A stretch of DNA of 64,000 nt. Source: Xanthomonas albilineans. GTDB lineage: Bacteria > Pseudomonadota > Gammaproteobacteria > Xanthomonadales > Xanthomonadaceae. The notes under the pieces were generated by a model. That model was not told the DNA's origin. It was given only the letters and a program-made list of their open reading frames with translations, and searched no databases. Numbering within the stretch: position 1 is the stretch's first letter; the number at the start of each line of letters is the position of its first letter. A program made the translations under genes and the position numbers. Positions 38,905 to 48,114 of the stretch are shown here, piece by piece. Location of the stretch: assembly GCF_002939705.1 (NCBI RefSeq), contig NZ_MDCB01000013.1:56201-120200 (forward strand). The letters run 5' to 3'.

Positions 38905-39260
38905 CGGCAGGATCTCGGTCGAAACACGGGTAAGAGCGCGCGATGTTAAGGCTTCGTCGCTGAAAAAACCCGTGACGCCATATCGACCAATGCATTACAG
39001 GCATCCTCCGGCGTGCTGCGCTTGCCAGTTTTCGCCAGGCTAAAACGGATCTATCTGATGACCAATTTGAAGGACGAGAAGATGAAGGACGAAAAGGGCA
39101 ATCGCATGACCGAGCAGCGAAGAACTGCGGCCGCTTGATGACGAACAACCAGAGGGGACATCGACCTGTCCACGAAAAACGGGCGGCTCATTTCGCTTCG
39201 ACATGAACACTCCTCACGGCCTTGATCGGCCTTCTCGTAAGTGCCCGTGAAATGCCCCCC
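38905..39260. other. 356-base region with a likely gene scrap
   Basis: On the minus strand a frame ending at 38946-38948 reads SLAKTGKRSTPEDACNALVD and then MASRVFSATKP before a stop; it looks protein-like but has an in-frame stop upstream and no start. On the plus strand 39058-39138 is a 26-codon frame with a KDEKMKDEK repeat and no ribosome site. I can name neither. The rest is empty. Confidence 0.3.
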
Positions 39261-40586
39261 TCACACCTCGCGCAGAGCTACTGTGATCGGCAGGCGGGCG
39301 GCGCGCAGGGCGGGGAACAAACCGCCGACGAAGCCGATCGCCATGGACCATTTGATTCCGGTCCACAGCACGTCGGGCGAGACCTTGAAGGCGAAGGTCA
39401 GCTGGCCGACACCGCCGACCAGGGTCGAGGCGGTGAAGCCGTTGAAGATCACCCATGCCAACACACCACCAAGCACCCCGCCAAGCAGCGCCAGCAGCAT
39501 CGTTTCCAACATCACCGCCACCACCACCGGCACGCCGCGGAAACCAATCGCACGCAACGTGGCAATCTCGCGGGCGCGGGCGGCGACAGTGGCGAACATG
39601 GTGTTGAGCGCACCGAACACCGCGCCAATCCCCATGATCGCACCAACCATCATGCCGATGGCGCGGATAATCTTGGTCATCTGCTCGGACTGCTTGCTGA
39701 AGTAGGACAGGGTAGTTTCGGCATCCACGTCCAGCTGCGGGTTGGCGGCCAGCGCGGCCTTGAAGCTGGCGAGAGCCTGCGCATTGGTCAGCTTGGCGAT
39801 GACCGAGGTGCGCGAGCTGCCGCGGCGATAGGTGGTGGCGACCACTTCGGCATCGGCCCACAGCTCCGAGTCAGTGGCATCGCCAGACTGGAAGATGCCA
39901 GTCACAGTCCATAGCTGGCTGCCCAGACGGATCTGCTTGCCTGGTTCCAACCCCTTGAACTGACGCTGCGCTCCGACGCCGGCCATCAGCTCGCGCCGCC
40001 CCGGAACAAACTTGTCGCCCTGCACGACCTTGACGTTGGGGCGTATGGTCCAGGCCGCTGCGCCGACGCCGCGCAGCTGCACGCTACCAGTCTCGTCAGG
40101 AGCGCCGTCGCGCAGCGGCAGGTTGGCGGCGACCACCAGTTCCGGCGAGATCAGGGCGCGGTTATCCAGATCGTGCGCCACGCCCGGTGCCTGCGCGATC
40201 AGGTTGACCGCCTCATGCGGGAGAATGGACATCACCTCGGCCGAGGACGCGCCGCGCAGCACGATGGCGGTGTCCTCGCTGCCGCTGGCGCGCAACGTGG
40301 CACGATAGCCCTGCGCCATCGCCAGCAGCGCCACCAGCACTGCGACCACGCCGGCGATGCCGATCACGATCACCGACGAAGAGCCGATGCGCTGGCGCAA
40401 CGTGCTCAGGCCGATCTGCGTGACCGAGCCCGCCTGCTGGCCACGCCGGGTGAACAGCATCCACAGCAAGAACACCGCCACCAGTAGCAACAGGATGTAC
40501 CAGGGCAAAGCCAACCAAGCGACCAGGCCGACCAGCACGACCACAAACAAGCCAAGCCCGCGTGCGAAGGATTTCAGGAATCGCAT
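39261..40586 (-). CDS. MacB/FtsX-type ABC transporter permease
   Basis: This 441-residue inner-membrane protein has two N-terminal hydrophobic stretches (FVVVLVGLVAWLALPWYILL), an N-terminal FtsX-like helix (SVIVIGIAGVVAVLVALLAM), a large periplasmic domain (about 110-310) and three C-terminal helices (IGAVFGALNTMFATVAARAREIATLRAIGFR). The last phrase is the characteristic FtsX cytoplasmic loop that contacts the ATPase. It is the fourth and last gene of an export operon with a membrane-fusion protein, an ATPase and a second permease. The extra N-terminal membrane hairpin is not in the partner permease. Confidence 0.82.
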   Translation of the reverse strand: MRFLKSFARGLGLFVVVLVGLVAWLALPWYILLLLVAVFLLWMLFTRRGQQAGSVTQIGLSTLRQRIGSSSVIVIGIAGVVAVLVALLAMAQGYRATLRASGSEDTAIVLRGASSAEVMSILPHEAVNLIAQAPGVAHDLDNRALISPELVVAANLPLRDGAPDETGSVQLRGVGAAAWTIRPNVKVVQGDKFVPGRRELMAGVGAQRQFKGLEPGKQIRLGSQLWTVTGIFQSGDATDSELWADAEVVATTYRRGSSRTSVIAKLTNAQALASFKAALAANPQLDVDAETTLSYFSKQSEQMTKIIRAIGMMVGAIMGIGAVFGALNTMFATVAARAREIATLRAIGFRGVPVVVAVMLETMLLALLGGVLGGVLAWVIFNGFTASTLVGGVGQLTFAFKVSPDVLWTGIKWSMAIGFVGGLFPALRAARLPITVALREV

Positions 40587-40598
40587 GGTGAATTCTCC

Positions 40599-41765
40599 TT
40601 AGCGCCCGGCCAGGGCATCGACGATGTTCAGGCGCCCGGCACGCAGCGCGGGCAGGAGGCCGACCAGCAAACCGATGCCCAACATCAGCGACAGGCCGAG
40701 CATCCAGCTATGCAAGCCGACCGGCGGCATGGTGATCGCGCCACCAGTGGCCGTGGTCAATATCGGCCCGATCAACGCGGCGATGCCCAGCCCCAGCACG
40801 CCGCCCAGCACCACCTGCAGCACCGACTCGGCCAGCACCAGGCCCAGCAGCGCGCCATCGCGGAAACCGATCACCTTCATCACCGCCAGTTCGGAGGTGC
40901 GCTCGCGCACGGCCAGCGCCATGGTGTTGCCGGTGAGCAGCAGCAGAGTGAAGAACACCGCGCCCATGATCGAGCCGACGATCAGGCCGATATCAACGAC
41001 CTGCTTCACCACCGAGGCCATCGCGGACGATTCGGTCTGGGTCTTGGTCTCGTGGTCGGAGTTCATCGACAGCGCATCGATCGCCTTGGCCACGCGGTCG
41101 GCCTGGTTGGCATCGGCCACACCGGAGACATACCAGCCCACCGCGCCACGGTTGTATGGGGAGGATTCGTCGAAATACTTCCAGTGCAACAACATCTGCT
41201 GGTCAAACCATACGCTTCCCGAGCCCGGCTTGACTTTGAGCACGCCAACGATGTCGAAAGACCAGTTCTTGCTGCCGTTTCTGTTGGGGAAGATAGTCGA
41301 CAGCAGCGGGATCTTCTGCCCGACCTTCCAGCCGAAACGCCGCATCAGCTTCTCGCCGACTAGCACACCGGTTTGGGTGTTGGCGAAAGCGGCGCGCTGC
41401 GACTGGTCGACCTCGATTTCCGGATACAGGTCGAGGTAATTCGGCGCCACGGCGAAGCTGAAGACCTGGTTGCGCGCATCCTGGTAAGCGCCACCAAACC
41501 AGTTGGCGTAGGTCACCTTGGTCACGCCATCGACACGCGCGATGCGATCGTTGAGCGACAGCGGCAAGGTGTCGCTGAAGGACAAACGCGAGCCGGTCTG
41601 TAGGCGCTTGGCGCCCTGCGCGCTCTGGCCTGCCTGGGCGAAGCTTTCGCGCACGCCGTTGAGCAGACCGAACAGCAGGAACGCGGCCAGAATCGACACC
41701 AGCGTGAGAATCGTGCGGGTCTTGCGCCGGAACAGCCCCGCCCAGATCAGATGTAGGTATTTCAT
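40599..41765 (-). CDS. MacB/FtsX-type ABC transporter permease
   Basis: This 388-residue inner-membrane protein has the classic four-helix FtsX plan: helix 1 (TRTILTLVSILAAFLLFGLL), a periplasmic domain (about 40-265) and three C-terminal helices. The cytoplasmic loop AVRERTSELAVMKVIGFRDG is the ATPase-coupling motif. GGAG six bases before the ATG at 41765 decides between it and a GTG one codon upstream. It lies 15 bases after the ATPase gene and 12 before the other permease, so the pair likely forms a heterodimer. Confidence 0.84.
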   Translation of the reverse strand: MKYLHLIWAGLFRRKTRTILTLVSILAAFLLFGLLNGVRESFAQAGQSAQGAKRLQTGSRLSFSDTLPLSLNDRIARVDGVTKVTYANWFGGAYQDARNQVFSFAVAPNYLDLYPEIEVDQSQRAAFANTQTGVLVGEKLMRRFGWKVGQKIPLLSTIFPNRNGSKNWSFDIVGVLKVKPGSGSVWFDQQMLLHWKYFDESSPYNRGAVGWYVSGVADANQADRVAKAIDALSMNSDHETKTQTESSAMASVVKQVVDIGLIVGSIMGAVFFTLLLLTGNTMALAVRERTSELAVMKVIGFRDGALLGLVLAESVLQVVLGGVLGLGIAALIGPILTTATGGAITMPPVGLHSWMLGLSLMLGIGLLVGLLPALRAGRLNIVDALAGR

Positions 41766-41780
41766 CACGGGCTCCTCGCG

Positions 41781-42470
41781 TCAGGCGTGGGCCGGCTGTT
41801 CGACCAGCACGCCCTTGTCCAGGTGCAGGATGTGGCTAGCGTGCTCGGCCGCCTTCGGGTCGTGGGTGACCATCACGATGGTCTTGCCGTGCTCGCGGTT
41901 GAGCATCTGCAGCAGGCCCAGGATCTCCTCGGCGCTATTGCGATCCAAGTCGCCGGTGGGTTCATCGCAGATCAACAGGGTCGGGTCAGAGACGATGGCG
42001 CGGGCGATGGCCACGCGCTGCTGCTGACCACCGGAGAGTTCGTTGGGCTTGTGCGACTTACGCTCGGCCAGGCCGACCAAGGTCAGCGCGATCTCGGCGT
42101 TGCGCTTGCGCTGCGCGCCGGACAGCCGCGTCAGCAACAGCGGCAGCTCGACGTTTTTCTGCGCCGTCAGCATCGGCATCAGGTTGTAGAACTGGAACAC
42201 GAAGCCGACATGGTCGCTGCGCCACTGCGCCAGCTGGCCGGCCGACATCGATTCGAGGTGCTGGCCGGCGATCTGGATCTGGCCGTCGCTGGCCGTGTCC
42301 AGCCCGCCGATCAAGTTGAGCAGCGTGGTCTTGCCAGAGCCGGATGGACCCATCAGCGCGACAAAGTCACCGGCGGCGATGTCTAGGTTCAGCCCGTGCA
42401 GCACCTGCACGTTCTCCGGGCCGCGCTGATAGCTCTTGCTGAGGTTGCGGATGGAAACCAGGGACGTCAT
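41781..42470 (-). CDS. ABC transporter ATPase (MacB/LolD family)
   Basis: This 229-residue cytoplasmic ATPase has Walker A GPSGSGKTTLLN near residue 40, the signature LSGGQQQRVAIARAI, and Walker B LLICDEPTGDLD. The DLDRNS segment after Walker B is typical of the MacB/LolD/FtsE class, which drives export or extraction rather than import. It is the second gene of the operon; 181 bases separate it from the membrane-fusion gene, including a six-base-pair hairpin near 42607-42629. Confidence 0.9.
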   Translation of the reverse strand: MTSLVSIRNLSKSYQRGPENVQVLHGLNLDIAAGDFVALMGPSGSGKTTLLNLIGGLDTASDGQIQIAGQHLESMSAGQLAQWRSDHVGFVFQFYNLMPMLTAQKNVELPLLLTRLSGAQRKRNAEIALTLVGLAERKSHKPNELSGGQQQRVAIARAIVSDPTLLICDEPTGDLDRNSAEEILGLLQMLNREHGKTIVMVTHDPKAAEHASHILHLDKGVLVEQPAHA

Positions 42471-42651
42471 GGCGATGCCTCTCTTACGGTCGACTCGGGT
42501 GGACGGCCCGAACGGGACGGCGGTAAGCGCAGGGACGTCCGGCTCCGGCGCGTGACCCGGCGCGCGTGGCGCCGGCCTTATTCATGCGAAAGCGACGATC
42601 GGGCGGGGAGGTGTTCAAATGCGACCTCCACTCCCGCAATGCGATGAAGCG

Positions 42652-43908
42652 CTACGACTTGTCGGTGGAGCCGGTGATGACCGCATCGCCGTCCTTCAGC
42701 GTCGGCGGCGGATCCAGCACCACGGTTTCGCCGGCCTGCAGGCCACCGAGAATCTGGCGGTCGTTGGCCAGCGTGGCACCTACCTTGAGTGTGCGCTGTT
42801 GCAGCTTGCCCTCGACCAGCACGAACGCCGCCGGCGCGCCATCGCGCTCGGTCACCGCCGCGGCCGGCACGCGCACGCCCTTCAGCGTGGTGTCTGGCGT
42901 CCTGGCGTGATCATCGACTGACGGTTCGAGGAAGCTGACGTTGACACCCATCTCCGGGACGATGCGCGGGTCCCTGGACTTCAGCGCGATACGCACCTTG
43001 ACCGTGGCCTTGCCGCGATCGGCGGTGGGGATCACGGCGATGACCTCGGCCGGGATCTTCCAGTCCGGATAAGCATTGAGCGTGGCCTCGACCGGCATCC
43101 TCGGCTGCACGCGGCCGATATAGGCCTCGCCGACATCCACTTCCACTTCCAGCGAATCCATATCGACGATGGTGCCGATGCCGGTGCGGGTGAAGCCGCC
43201 GCCAGCCGACAGCGGCGAGACGATCTCGCCGGGCTGGGCAGCCTTGGCGGTGATCACGCCCGCGAACGGCGCGCGCACCACGGTGTAATCCTTGCCGATG
43301 GTGGAGAGCTTGAGCTGGTCTCGCGCGACCTGCACGTTGCGGCGCGCGGTTTCCAACTGCGCGCGCAGCGCGTCGCGCTCGGCGACCTGCTGGTCGTACT
43401 GCGAGCGCGACACCAGCTGTTGCTTGGCCAGGAATTCCAGGCGCTTGGCTTCGGCTTCGGCACGGGTCAGCTGGGCCTGCACGTTCTGCACCTGGCTCTG
43501 CGAAGCCGACAGCTGCGACTGCGCCAGGCTGCGTTCGGCATCGGCGTTGATCGGATCCAAGCGCGCGAGGATCTGGCCTTCTTCCACACGCTGGCCTTCC
43601 TCGATCATCACTTCTTCCACCCGGCCGGTGATCTGCGCCGAGACCGTGGCGGTGCGACGCGCGATCACGTAGCCGGTCGCATCCAGCACCGAGGCCGCGG
43701 CGCGGTTGTTCCCTCCCATTGCCGTCACCGTGGCGGTACGCACTTCCAGCGGCTTGGCGCGGCCCAGGACACGCCAGACGGCGAGACCGGCCAGTAACAG
43801 CACCACCACCACGAGCAGCGCGATCCACACGCCTTTGCGTGAGGACGGCGGTGGCGCCTTGTTGCGGTCGATGCGGAGTTCCCTGAGCAATTCGGCAGAC
43901 GAGTTCAT
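42652..43908 (-). CDS. Periplasmic membrane-fusion (HlyD/MacA-type) adaptor
   Basis: The 418-residue protein has an N-terminal membrane anchor (VWIALLVVVVLLLAGLAVW), a lipoyl/barrel region (ATGYVIARRTATVSAQITGR), a coiled-coil hairpin (about residues 120-200: AQSQLSASQSQVQNVQAQLT) and the second lipoyl half (VRAPFAGVITAKAAQPGEIV). It should link the inner-membrane permeases to an outer-membrane channel such as TolC, which is not encoded here. It is the first gene of the export operon. Substrate unknown; antibiotic or peptide export would fit but is not shown. Confidence 0.85.
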   Translation of the reverse strand: MNSSAELLRELRIDRNKAPPPSSRKGVWIALLVVVVLLLAGLAVWRVLGRAKPLEVRTATVTAMGGNNRAAASVLDATGYVIARRTATVSAQITGRVEEVMIEEGQRVEEGQILARLDPINADAERSLAQSQLSASQSQVQNVQAQLTRAEAEAKRLEFLAKQQLVSRSQYDQQVAERDALRAQLETARRNVQVARDQLKLSTIGKDYTVVRAPFAGVITAKAAQPGEIVSPLSAGGGFTRTGIGTIVDMDSLEVEVDVGEAYIGRVQPRMPVEATLNAYPDWKIPAEVIAVIPTADRGKATVKVRIALKSRDPRIVPEMGVNVSFLEPSVDDHARTPDTTLKGVRVPAAAVTERDGAPAAFVLVEGKLQQRTLKVGATLANDRQILGGLQAGETVVLDPPPTLKDGDAVITGSTDKS

Positions 43909-43943
43909 GAAAACATCAATATCCTTTTGAGGAAAAAAGCCAG

Positions 43944-44015
43944 TGAATCGCCCAGAGTCCTGTAGACACTCATGACCCTCGTTGAGTGTAGCGCCACTCG
44001 AACTCTACAGGCGAT
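43944..44015 (-). mobile_element. IS3-family end remnant, second copy
   Basis: TGAATCGCCCAGAGTCC and the following ~70 bases align with the right end of the remnant at 11712, including the ACCCTCGTTG and GTAGCGCC(A/G)CTCGAACT stretches that encode the last codons of OrfB. Only the terminal inverted repeat and the last few codons remain. Confidence 0.6.
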
Positions 44016-44199
44016 CCTGCTTCGACGGCAGCGCCGCAGGAGGGTTGAACCATGAGTACATGGCCCAACCTGGGTGCCTCCGGCGGCCCCTGCGGGGAGG
44101 GCTGATAGAGACAAAGACAGAATCCAAGAACCGTCAGATCACCGTCAGATCATAGCGGTCTGACTCAAGCCAACAGGCCTCCTCAAATCTCGGGGCGAT

Positions 44200-44436
44200 T
44201 CAGACCAAGGTCACAACCGCTTCAGCAGCGGCTGCTTGCCGTGCATCGGCGATCATGACCTTGGCCGCCTCGCGTTCTGCGTCGCCATCGGCCCGCGTCA
44301 CGCACGCGTTGACGATCAGCCCATGCCGGTTGTCGCTCAAGGTGTGTCCGATACAGCGCAACTCACTGGCCGTGTTCGTCGGCATCGCTGGTCGAAACGT
44401 ACGTTCCATTGCTGCGCTTGCCCTGGCATGGGCCAA
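44200..44436 (-). pseudogene. IS5-type transposase fragment
   Basis: The frame contains GHTLSDNRHGLIVNACVT followed by RADGDAEREAAKVMIADARQ, a stretch typical of the central part of IS5/DDE transposases, and then loses similarity. It has neither the N- nor the C-terminal parts. With the IS3 end next to it, the 700 bases between the export operon and the TonB receptor are a small insertion-sequence graveyard; I see no intact gene between 43909 and 44606. Confidence 0.6.
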
Positions 44437-44500
44437 TCACCAACCACCACGACGCATGCCCGGTGGCATGGAGGCACGACGCGCCCATCGCGTTAAAATT

Positions 44501-44515
44501 GCGATAATATATCGC
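44501..44515. promoter_or_regulatory. AT-centred dyad before the TonB receptor gene
   Basis: GCGATA and TATCGC pair around a three-base centre, 92 bases before the receptor start, in the only AT-rich patch of this region. GATAAT inside it could also be a -10 element. It resembles an operator by form only; no regulator can be named. Confidence 0.4.
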
Positions 44516-44606
44516 TCCATCCGGATGGATGCAGCAAGCCCAACCAGCGACGCCCCCGAAACGACGCACCGCTGGTCTTCACGGTCATCGTTTCAGGAGA
44601 GTCCCC

Positions 44607-47042
44607 ATGTCGTATGCGTTCGCCACGCCGCTGAGCCTGGCCATCGCCCTGGCCCTGTCGGCCCCCGCCCTGGCGCAGCAGGCCGATCCGGCCGCCACCA
44701 ACCTAGACACGGTCATCGTCACCGGCACCCGCGCCAGCGGTCGCACCGTGCTCGAATCCACCGCGCCGGTGGACGTGCTCAGCGCCGAGGACATCCGCCG
44801 CGCCGGCGTGGTCAACGGCGAACTCGGCAGCGCGCTGCAAGCGCTGCTGCCGTCGTTCAATTTCCCGCGCCAATCCAACTCCGGCGGCGCCGACCACGTC
44901 CGCGCCGCGCAGTTGCGCGGGCTCTCGCCCGATCAGGTGCTGGTGCTGGTCAACGGCAAGCGCCGCCATACCTCGGCCCTGGTCAATACCGACAGCAAGA
45001 TCGGCAAGGGCACCACGCCGGTGGATTTCAATTCCATCCCGATCAGCGCGATCAAGCGCATCGAAGTGCTGCGCGACGGCGCCGGCGCGCAGTACGGTTC
45101 CGACGCGGTGGCCGGGGTGATCAACGTGATCCTCGACGACGATCCGGACAGCGGCGCAGTGGAAACCAGCTACGGCGCCAACCATACCGACGTGAAGCCG
45201 ATCCACCGCACCCTCACCGACGGCCAGACCGGTTATGCCAGCGGCAAGGTCGGCACCCGCCTGGGCGAGGATGGCGGTTTCTTCAAGGTCGGCCTGGAAC
45301 TCAAACACCACGACGGCACCAACCGTGCCGGCTTCGATCAGATCCCGCCATTCGAAGCGCAAACCCCAGCCAATCTTGCCCTGGCCGGCAAGCGCAACTA
45401 CGTGCTCGGCGATGGCGCCAGCAAGGACCTCAATGGCTGGATTAACGGCAAGGTGCCATTCGGCCAGGGCGGCGAGGTCTATTTCTTCGGCACCTACAAC
45501 CAGCGCGATACCCAGGGCGCCAACTATTTCCGTTATCCCGACAGCGTCGCCAACTGGCTCCAGGTCTATCCCACCGGTTACCGGCCGGTGTCGCTGGGCG
45601 AAAACCGCGACGTGCAAGGCGTCAGCGGCGCACGTGGACAATGGGGCGACTGGACCTACGATGCCAGCCTCGACTATGGCCGCAACGATTTCACCTACCG
45701 GCTGAAACACTCGCTCAATGCCTCGCTGGGCCCCGGTAGCCCGACCCGCTTCAAGACCGGCGACTACGCTTTCGCGCAAAGCGTGGCCAACCTCGACCTG
45801 AGCCGTAGCCTCGACGCCGCTGGCGCCACCCACACGCTCGGCACCGGCGTGGAACTGCGCCGCGAGCATTACCGCACCCGGCCCGGCGATCCGGCCAGCT
45901 ACGCCGCCGGCCCCTACATCGACCGTCCTACCGGCGCCCAAGCCGGCGGCGGACTGACGCCACAGGACGCAACCGACCTGTCGCGCAATGTCGCCAGTCT
46001 CTACGCCAGCCTGTCCAGCCAGTTCGGCGAAAAACTCTCCACCGATCTGGCCGCGCGCTACGAGCATTACCAAGACTTCGGCAGCGAACTCACCGGCAAG
46101 CTTGCCGCGCGCTACGAATTCGCGCCCGCCTTCGCGCTGCGCGGTGCGATTTCCAACAACTTCCACGCGCCATCGCTGAGCCAGATCGGCTACGAGGCCA
46201 GCTCCAGCGGTTACGACGCCGCCGGCCGGCTGCTGCAGGGCCGGCTGCTGTCGGTCAACAACCCGATCGCACAAGCGCTCGGCGCACGCACGCTGCAACC
46301 GGAGAAATCGGTTAACTACAGCCTGGGCTTCACCAGCCGCATCGATCCCCACTTCGACCTGTCGCTGGACCTGTTCCAGATCGACATCGACAAGCGTATC
46401 GCACTGTCGGAAAACATCGACGGCACGGCGCTGACCGACTTCGTCGCACAACGTTTCGGCATTCCCGGCCTGCAAAGCACCAGCTTCTTCGTCAACGCCG
46501 CCGACACCCGCACCCGCGGTGCCGAGCTGGTCGGCAACTGGCGGCAGGCGTTGGGCGACGGCCAGCTGCAACTCACCGGCACCTGGAGCTATGCCAAGAC
46601 CCAATTGCAGAACGTGGTCGCCACGCCGGCGCCATTGCTGGCACTGAACCCGGACTACGTGCTGTTCGGCATCGAAGAACGCAACACCCTGACCGGTGCA
46701 GCGCCGCGTACCCGCGCACAACTGGCCGCGAACTGGAGCGATACGCGCTGGTCGTTGCAGACCCGGCTCAGCCGTTACGGCAGCGCCACTCGCATCTTCG
46801 ATTTCGGTGGCGGCTTCGCGCCGCAGCAGACCTACAGCGCCAAGTGGCAACTCGACGCCGAAGTCGAATACCACCTCACCCCACAGTGGAGCATTGCCAT
46901 CGGCGGACAAAATCTCACCGACGCCTACGCCGACCGTTCCAACAGCGACATCTCCTACTTCGGCAACCTGCCCTACGACGTGCTGTCGCCGATCGGCAGC
47001 AATGGCGCGTATTACTACGGGCGCGTGCGCTACAGCTTCTAA
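44607..47042 (+). CDS. TonB-dependent outer-membrane receptor, ligand unknown
   Basis: This 811-residue receptor has a signal peptide (LSLAIALALSAPALAQQ), a TonB-box-like NLDTVIVTGTRASGRT and a plug with LGSALQALLPSFNFPRQS and LRDGAGAQYGSDAVAGVINV. The barrel ends YYGRVRYSF. GGAGAG six bases before 44607 fixes the start; the frame is open earlier without a ribosome site. Plugs of this group (SFNFPRQSNSGGADHVRAA) occur in receptors of unknown ligands; the trehalose genes follow in the same direction after 235 bases, but I see no functional link. An insertion-sequence graveyard lies upstream. Confidence 0.82.
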   Translation: MSYAFATPLSLAIALALSAPALAQQADPAATNLDTVIVTGTRASGRTVLESTAPVDVLSAEDIRRAGVVNGELGSALQALLPSFNFPRQSNSGGADHVRAAQLRGLSPDQVLVLVNGKRRHTSALVNTDSKIGKGTTPVDFNSIPISAIKRIEVLRDGAGAQYGSDAVAGVINVILDDDPDSGAVETSYGANHTDVKPIHRTLTDGQTGYASGKVGTRLGEDGGFFKVGLELKHHDGTNRAGFDQIPPFEAQTPANLALAGKRNYVLGDGASKDLNGWINGKVPFGQGGEVYFFGTYNQRDTQGANYFRYPDSVANWLQVYPTGYRPVSLGENRDVQGVSGARGQWGDWTYDASLDYGRNDFTYRLKHSLNASLGPGSPTRFKTGDYAFAQSVANLDLSRSLDAAGATHTLGTGVELRREHYRTRPGDPASYAAGPYIDRPTGAQAGGGLTPQDATDLSRNVASLYASLSSQFGEKLSTDLAARYEHYQDFGSELTGKLAARYEFAPAFALRGAISNNFHAPSLSQIGYEASSSGYDAAGRLLQGRLLSVNNPIAQALGARTLQPEKSVNYSLGFTSRIDPHFDLSLDLFQIDIDKRIALSENIDGTALTDFVAQRFGIPGLQSTSFFVNAADTRTRGAELVGNWRQALGDGQLQLTGTWSYAKTQLQNVVATPAPLLALNPDYVLFGIEERNTLTGAAPRTRAQLAANWSDTRWSLQTRLSRYGSATRIFDFGGGFAPQQTYSAKWQLDAEVEYHLTPQWSIAIGGQNLTDAYADRSNSDISYFGNLPYDVLSPIGSNGAYYYGRVRYSF

Positions 47043-47085
47043 GCGTCGCCAACGAAACGGCTGCGTCGCGATCGGGCGAGCGCGA

Positions 47086-47140
47086 ACAGTGCTCGGAATC
47101 CTCGTGTACCCCGGTGTACACCACGGTTCCTGCGCACTGT
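47086..47140 (+). terminator. Long imperfect hairpin after the TonB receptor
   Basis: ACAGTGC (47086-47092) pairs with GCACTGT (47134-47140), GGAA with TTCC inside it, and GTGTAC/ACAC elements near the tip. It begins 43 bases after the receptor stop and lacks a U-tract. It may separate the receptor from the otsB transcript. Confidence 0.4.
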
Positions 47141-47277
47141 CCGCGCCGCCCGACAGCGGCTCGCGACGTTTTTCAGCTACCCTACCTCGGCGCATCGGCA
47201 AGCCGAATACCACGCGGAGGACGACGGCGCCGCCTCGCTCAACTTCTCCCTAACGTCGGCTGGGCGATGATGGGCAA

Positions 47278-48030
47278 ATGGCAGACGCTCGCCCCCTCCG
47301 CCCGCCGCCGCCACGCCTGGACGATGCCTGCGCATTGTTCCTGGACGTGGATGGCACGCTCATCCCATTTGCCGAACACCCCGATCGGGTGCAGTTGCTA
47401 CCCGAGGTGCGCGAGGCGATCGGTCGCCTGTACGCATGGCTCGGCGGTGCCGTGGCACTGGTCAGCGGGCGTCCGCTGACGCAACTGGATGCCTTGTTCG
47501 CGCCGTTGCGATTGCCTGCGGCCGGGCTGCACGGCCACGAACTACGCGCCGATGCCACAGCGCGCGCCACGATCCCCACCGACACCGGACCATGGCTGCG
47601 CATGCTGCAGACGCGCGCCGCGCTGCTGCGCCAAACCTATCCGGGCGTGATGATCGAGGACAAAGGCGCCAGCCTGGCACTGCACTGGCGCGCGACACCG
47701 GCCGCCGCCGAGCAAATACTGGCCTTCGCCCGCGAACAGATCGCCACCCTCCCCGGCTATCGCCTGCAACCCGGCGACCATGTGATCGAATTCGTTCCCG
47801 AGGGCAGCGACAAGGGCGTCGCGGTAACCACGCTGCTGCTGCAACCGCCGTTCCATGGACGCCGCCCGGTCTTCGTCGGCGACGACCTCACCGACGAATT
47901 CGGTTTCGCCGCCGCCAACCAGGCCGGCGGCTGGAGCGTGCTGGTCGGCCACCGCGCTGACAGCGCCGCCACCTACGCACTGCCAGATCCACACAGCGTC
48001 CACACCTGGCTGCGCGATAACGCCGTATGA
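47278..48030 (+). CDS. otsB: Trehalose-6-phosphate phosphatase
   Basis: This 250-residue HAD-family cytoplasmic enzyme releases trehalose from trehalose 6-phosphate. It carries the nucleophile motif LFLDVDGTLIPF (both Asp), ALVSGRPLTQLD, GLHGHELR, and the C-terminal metal-site motif FVGDDLTDEFGF. Length matches bacterial OtsB. It opens a cluster of three trehalose-linked genes with the GH15 and OtsA genes. GH15 follows after 84 bases. Confidence 0.92.
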   Translation: MADARPLRPPPPRLDDACALFLDVDGTLIPFAEHPDRVQLLPEVREAIGRLYAWLGGAVALVSGRPLTQLDALFAPLRLPAAGLHGHELRADATARATIPTDTGPWLRMLQTRAALLRQTYPGVMIEDKGASLALHWRATPAAAEQILAFAREQIATLPGYRLQPGDHVIEFVPEGSDKGVAVTTLLLQPPFHGRRPVFVGDDLTDEFGFAAANQAGGWSVLVGHRADSAATYALPDPHSVHTWLRDNAV

Positions 48031-48114
48031 AGAAGGCGGCCACGCCCCGCACGTCCTAGCCCTTCCGCCATCGCCGATTCCCCTCTGCTTTCCGCACAAG
48101 GACACGTCCACTCC

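Noticed and set aside
42607..42629. GGAGGT/ACCTCC repeat between the adaptor and ATPase genes, considered as an operator
   Set aside because: Only six-base arms, likely a minor 3' hairpin of the adaptor gene.
44703..47213. 836-codon open frame antisense to the TonB receptor
   Set aside because: It mirrors the receptor gene, has shadow-like Ala/Val/Gly/Arg composition, no ribosome site and no domain. The receptor frame has signal peptide, plug and terminal Phe.
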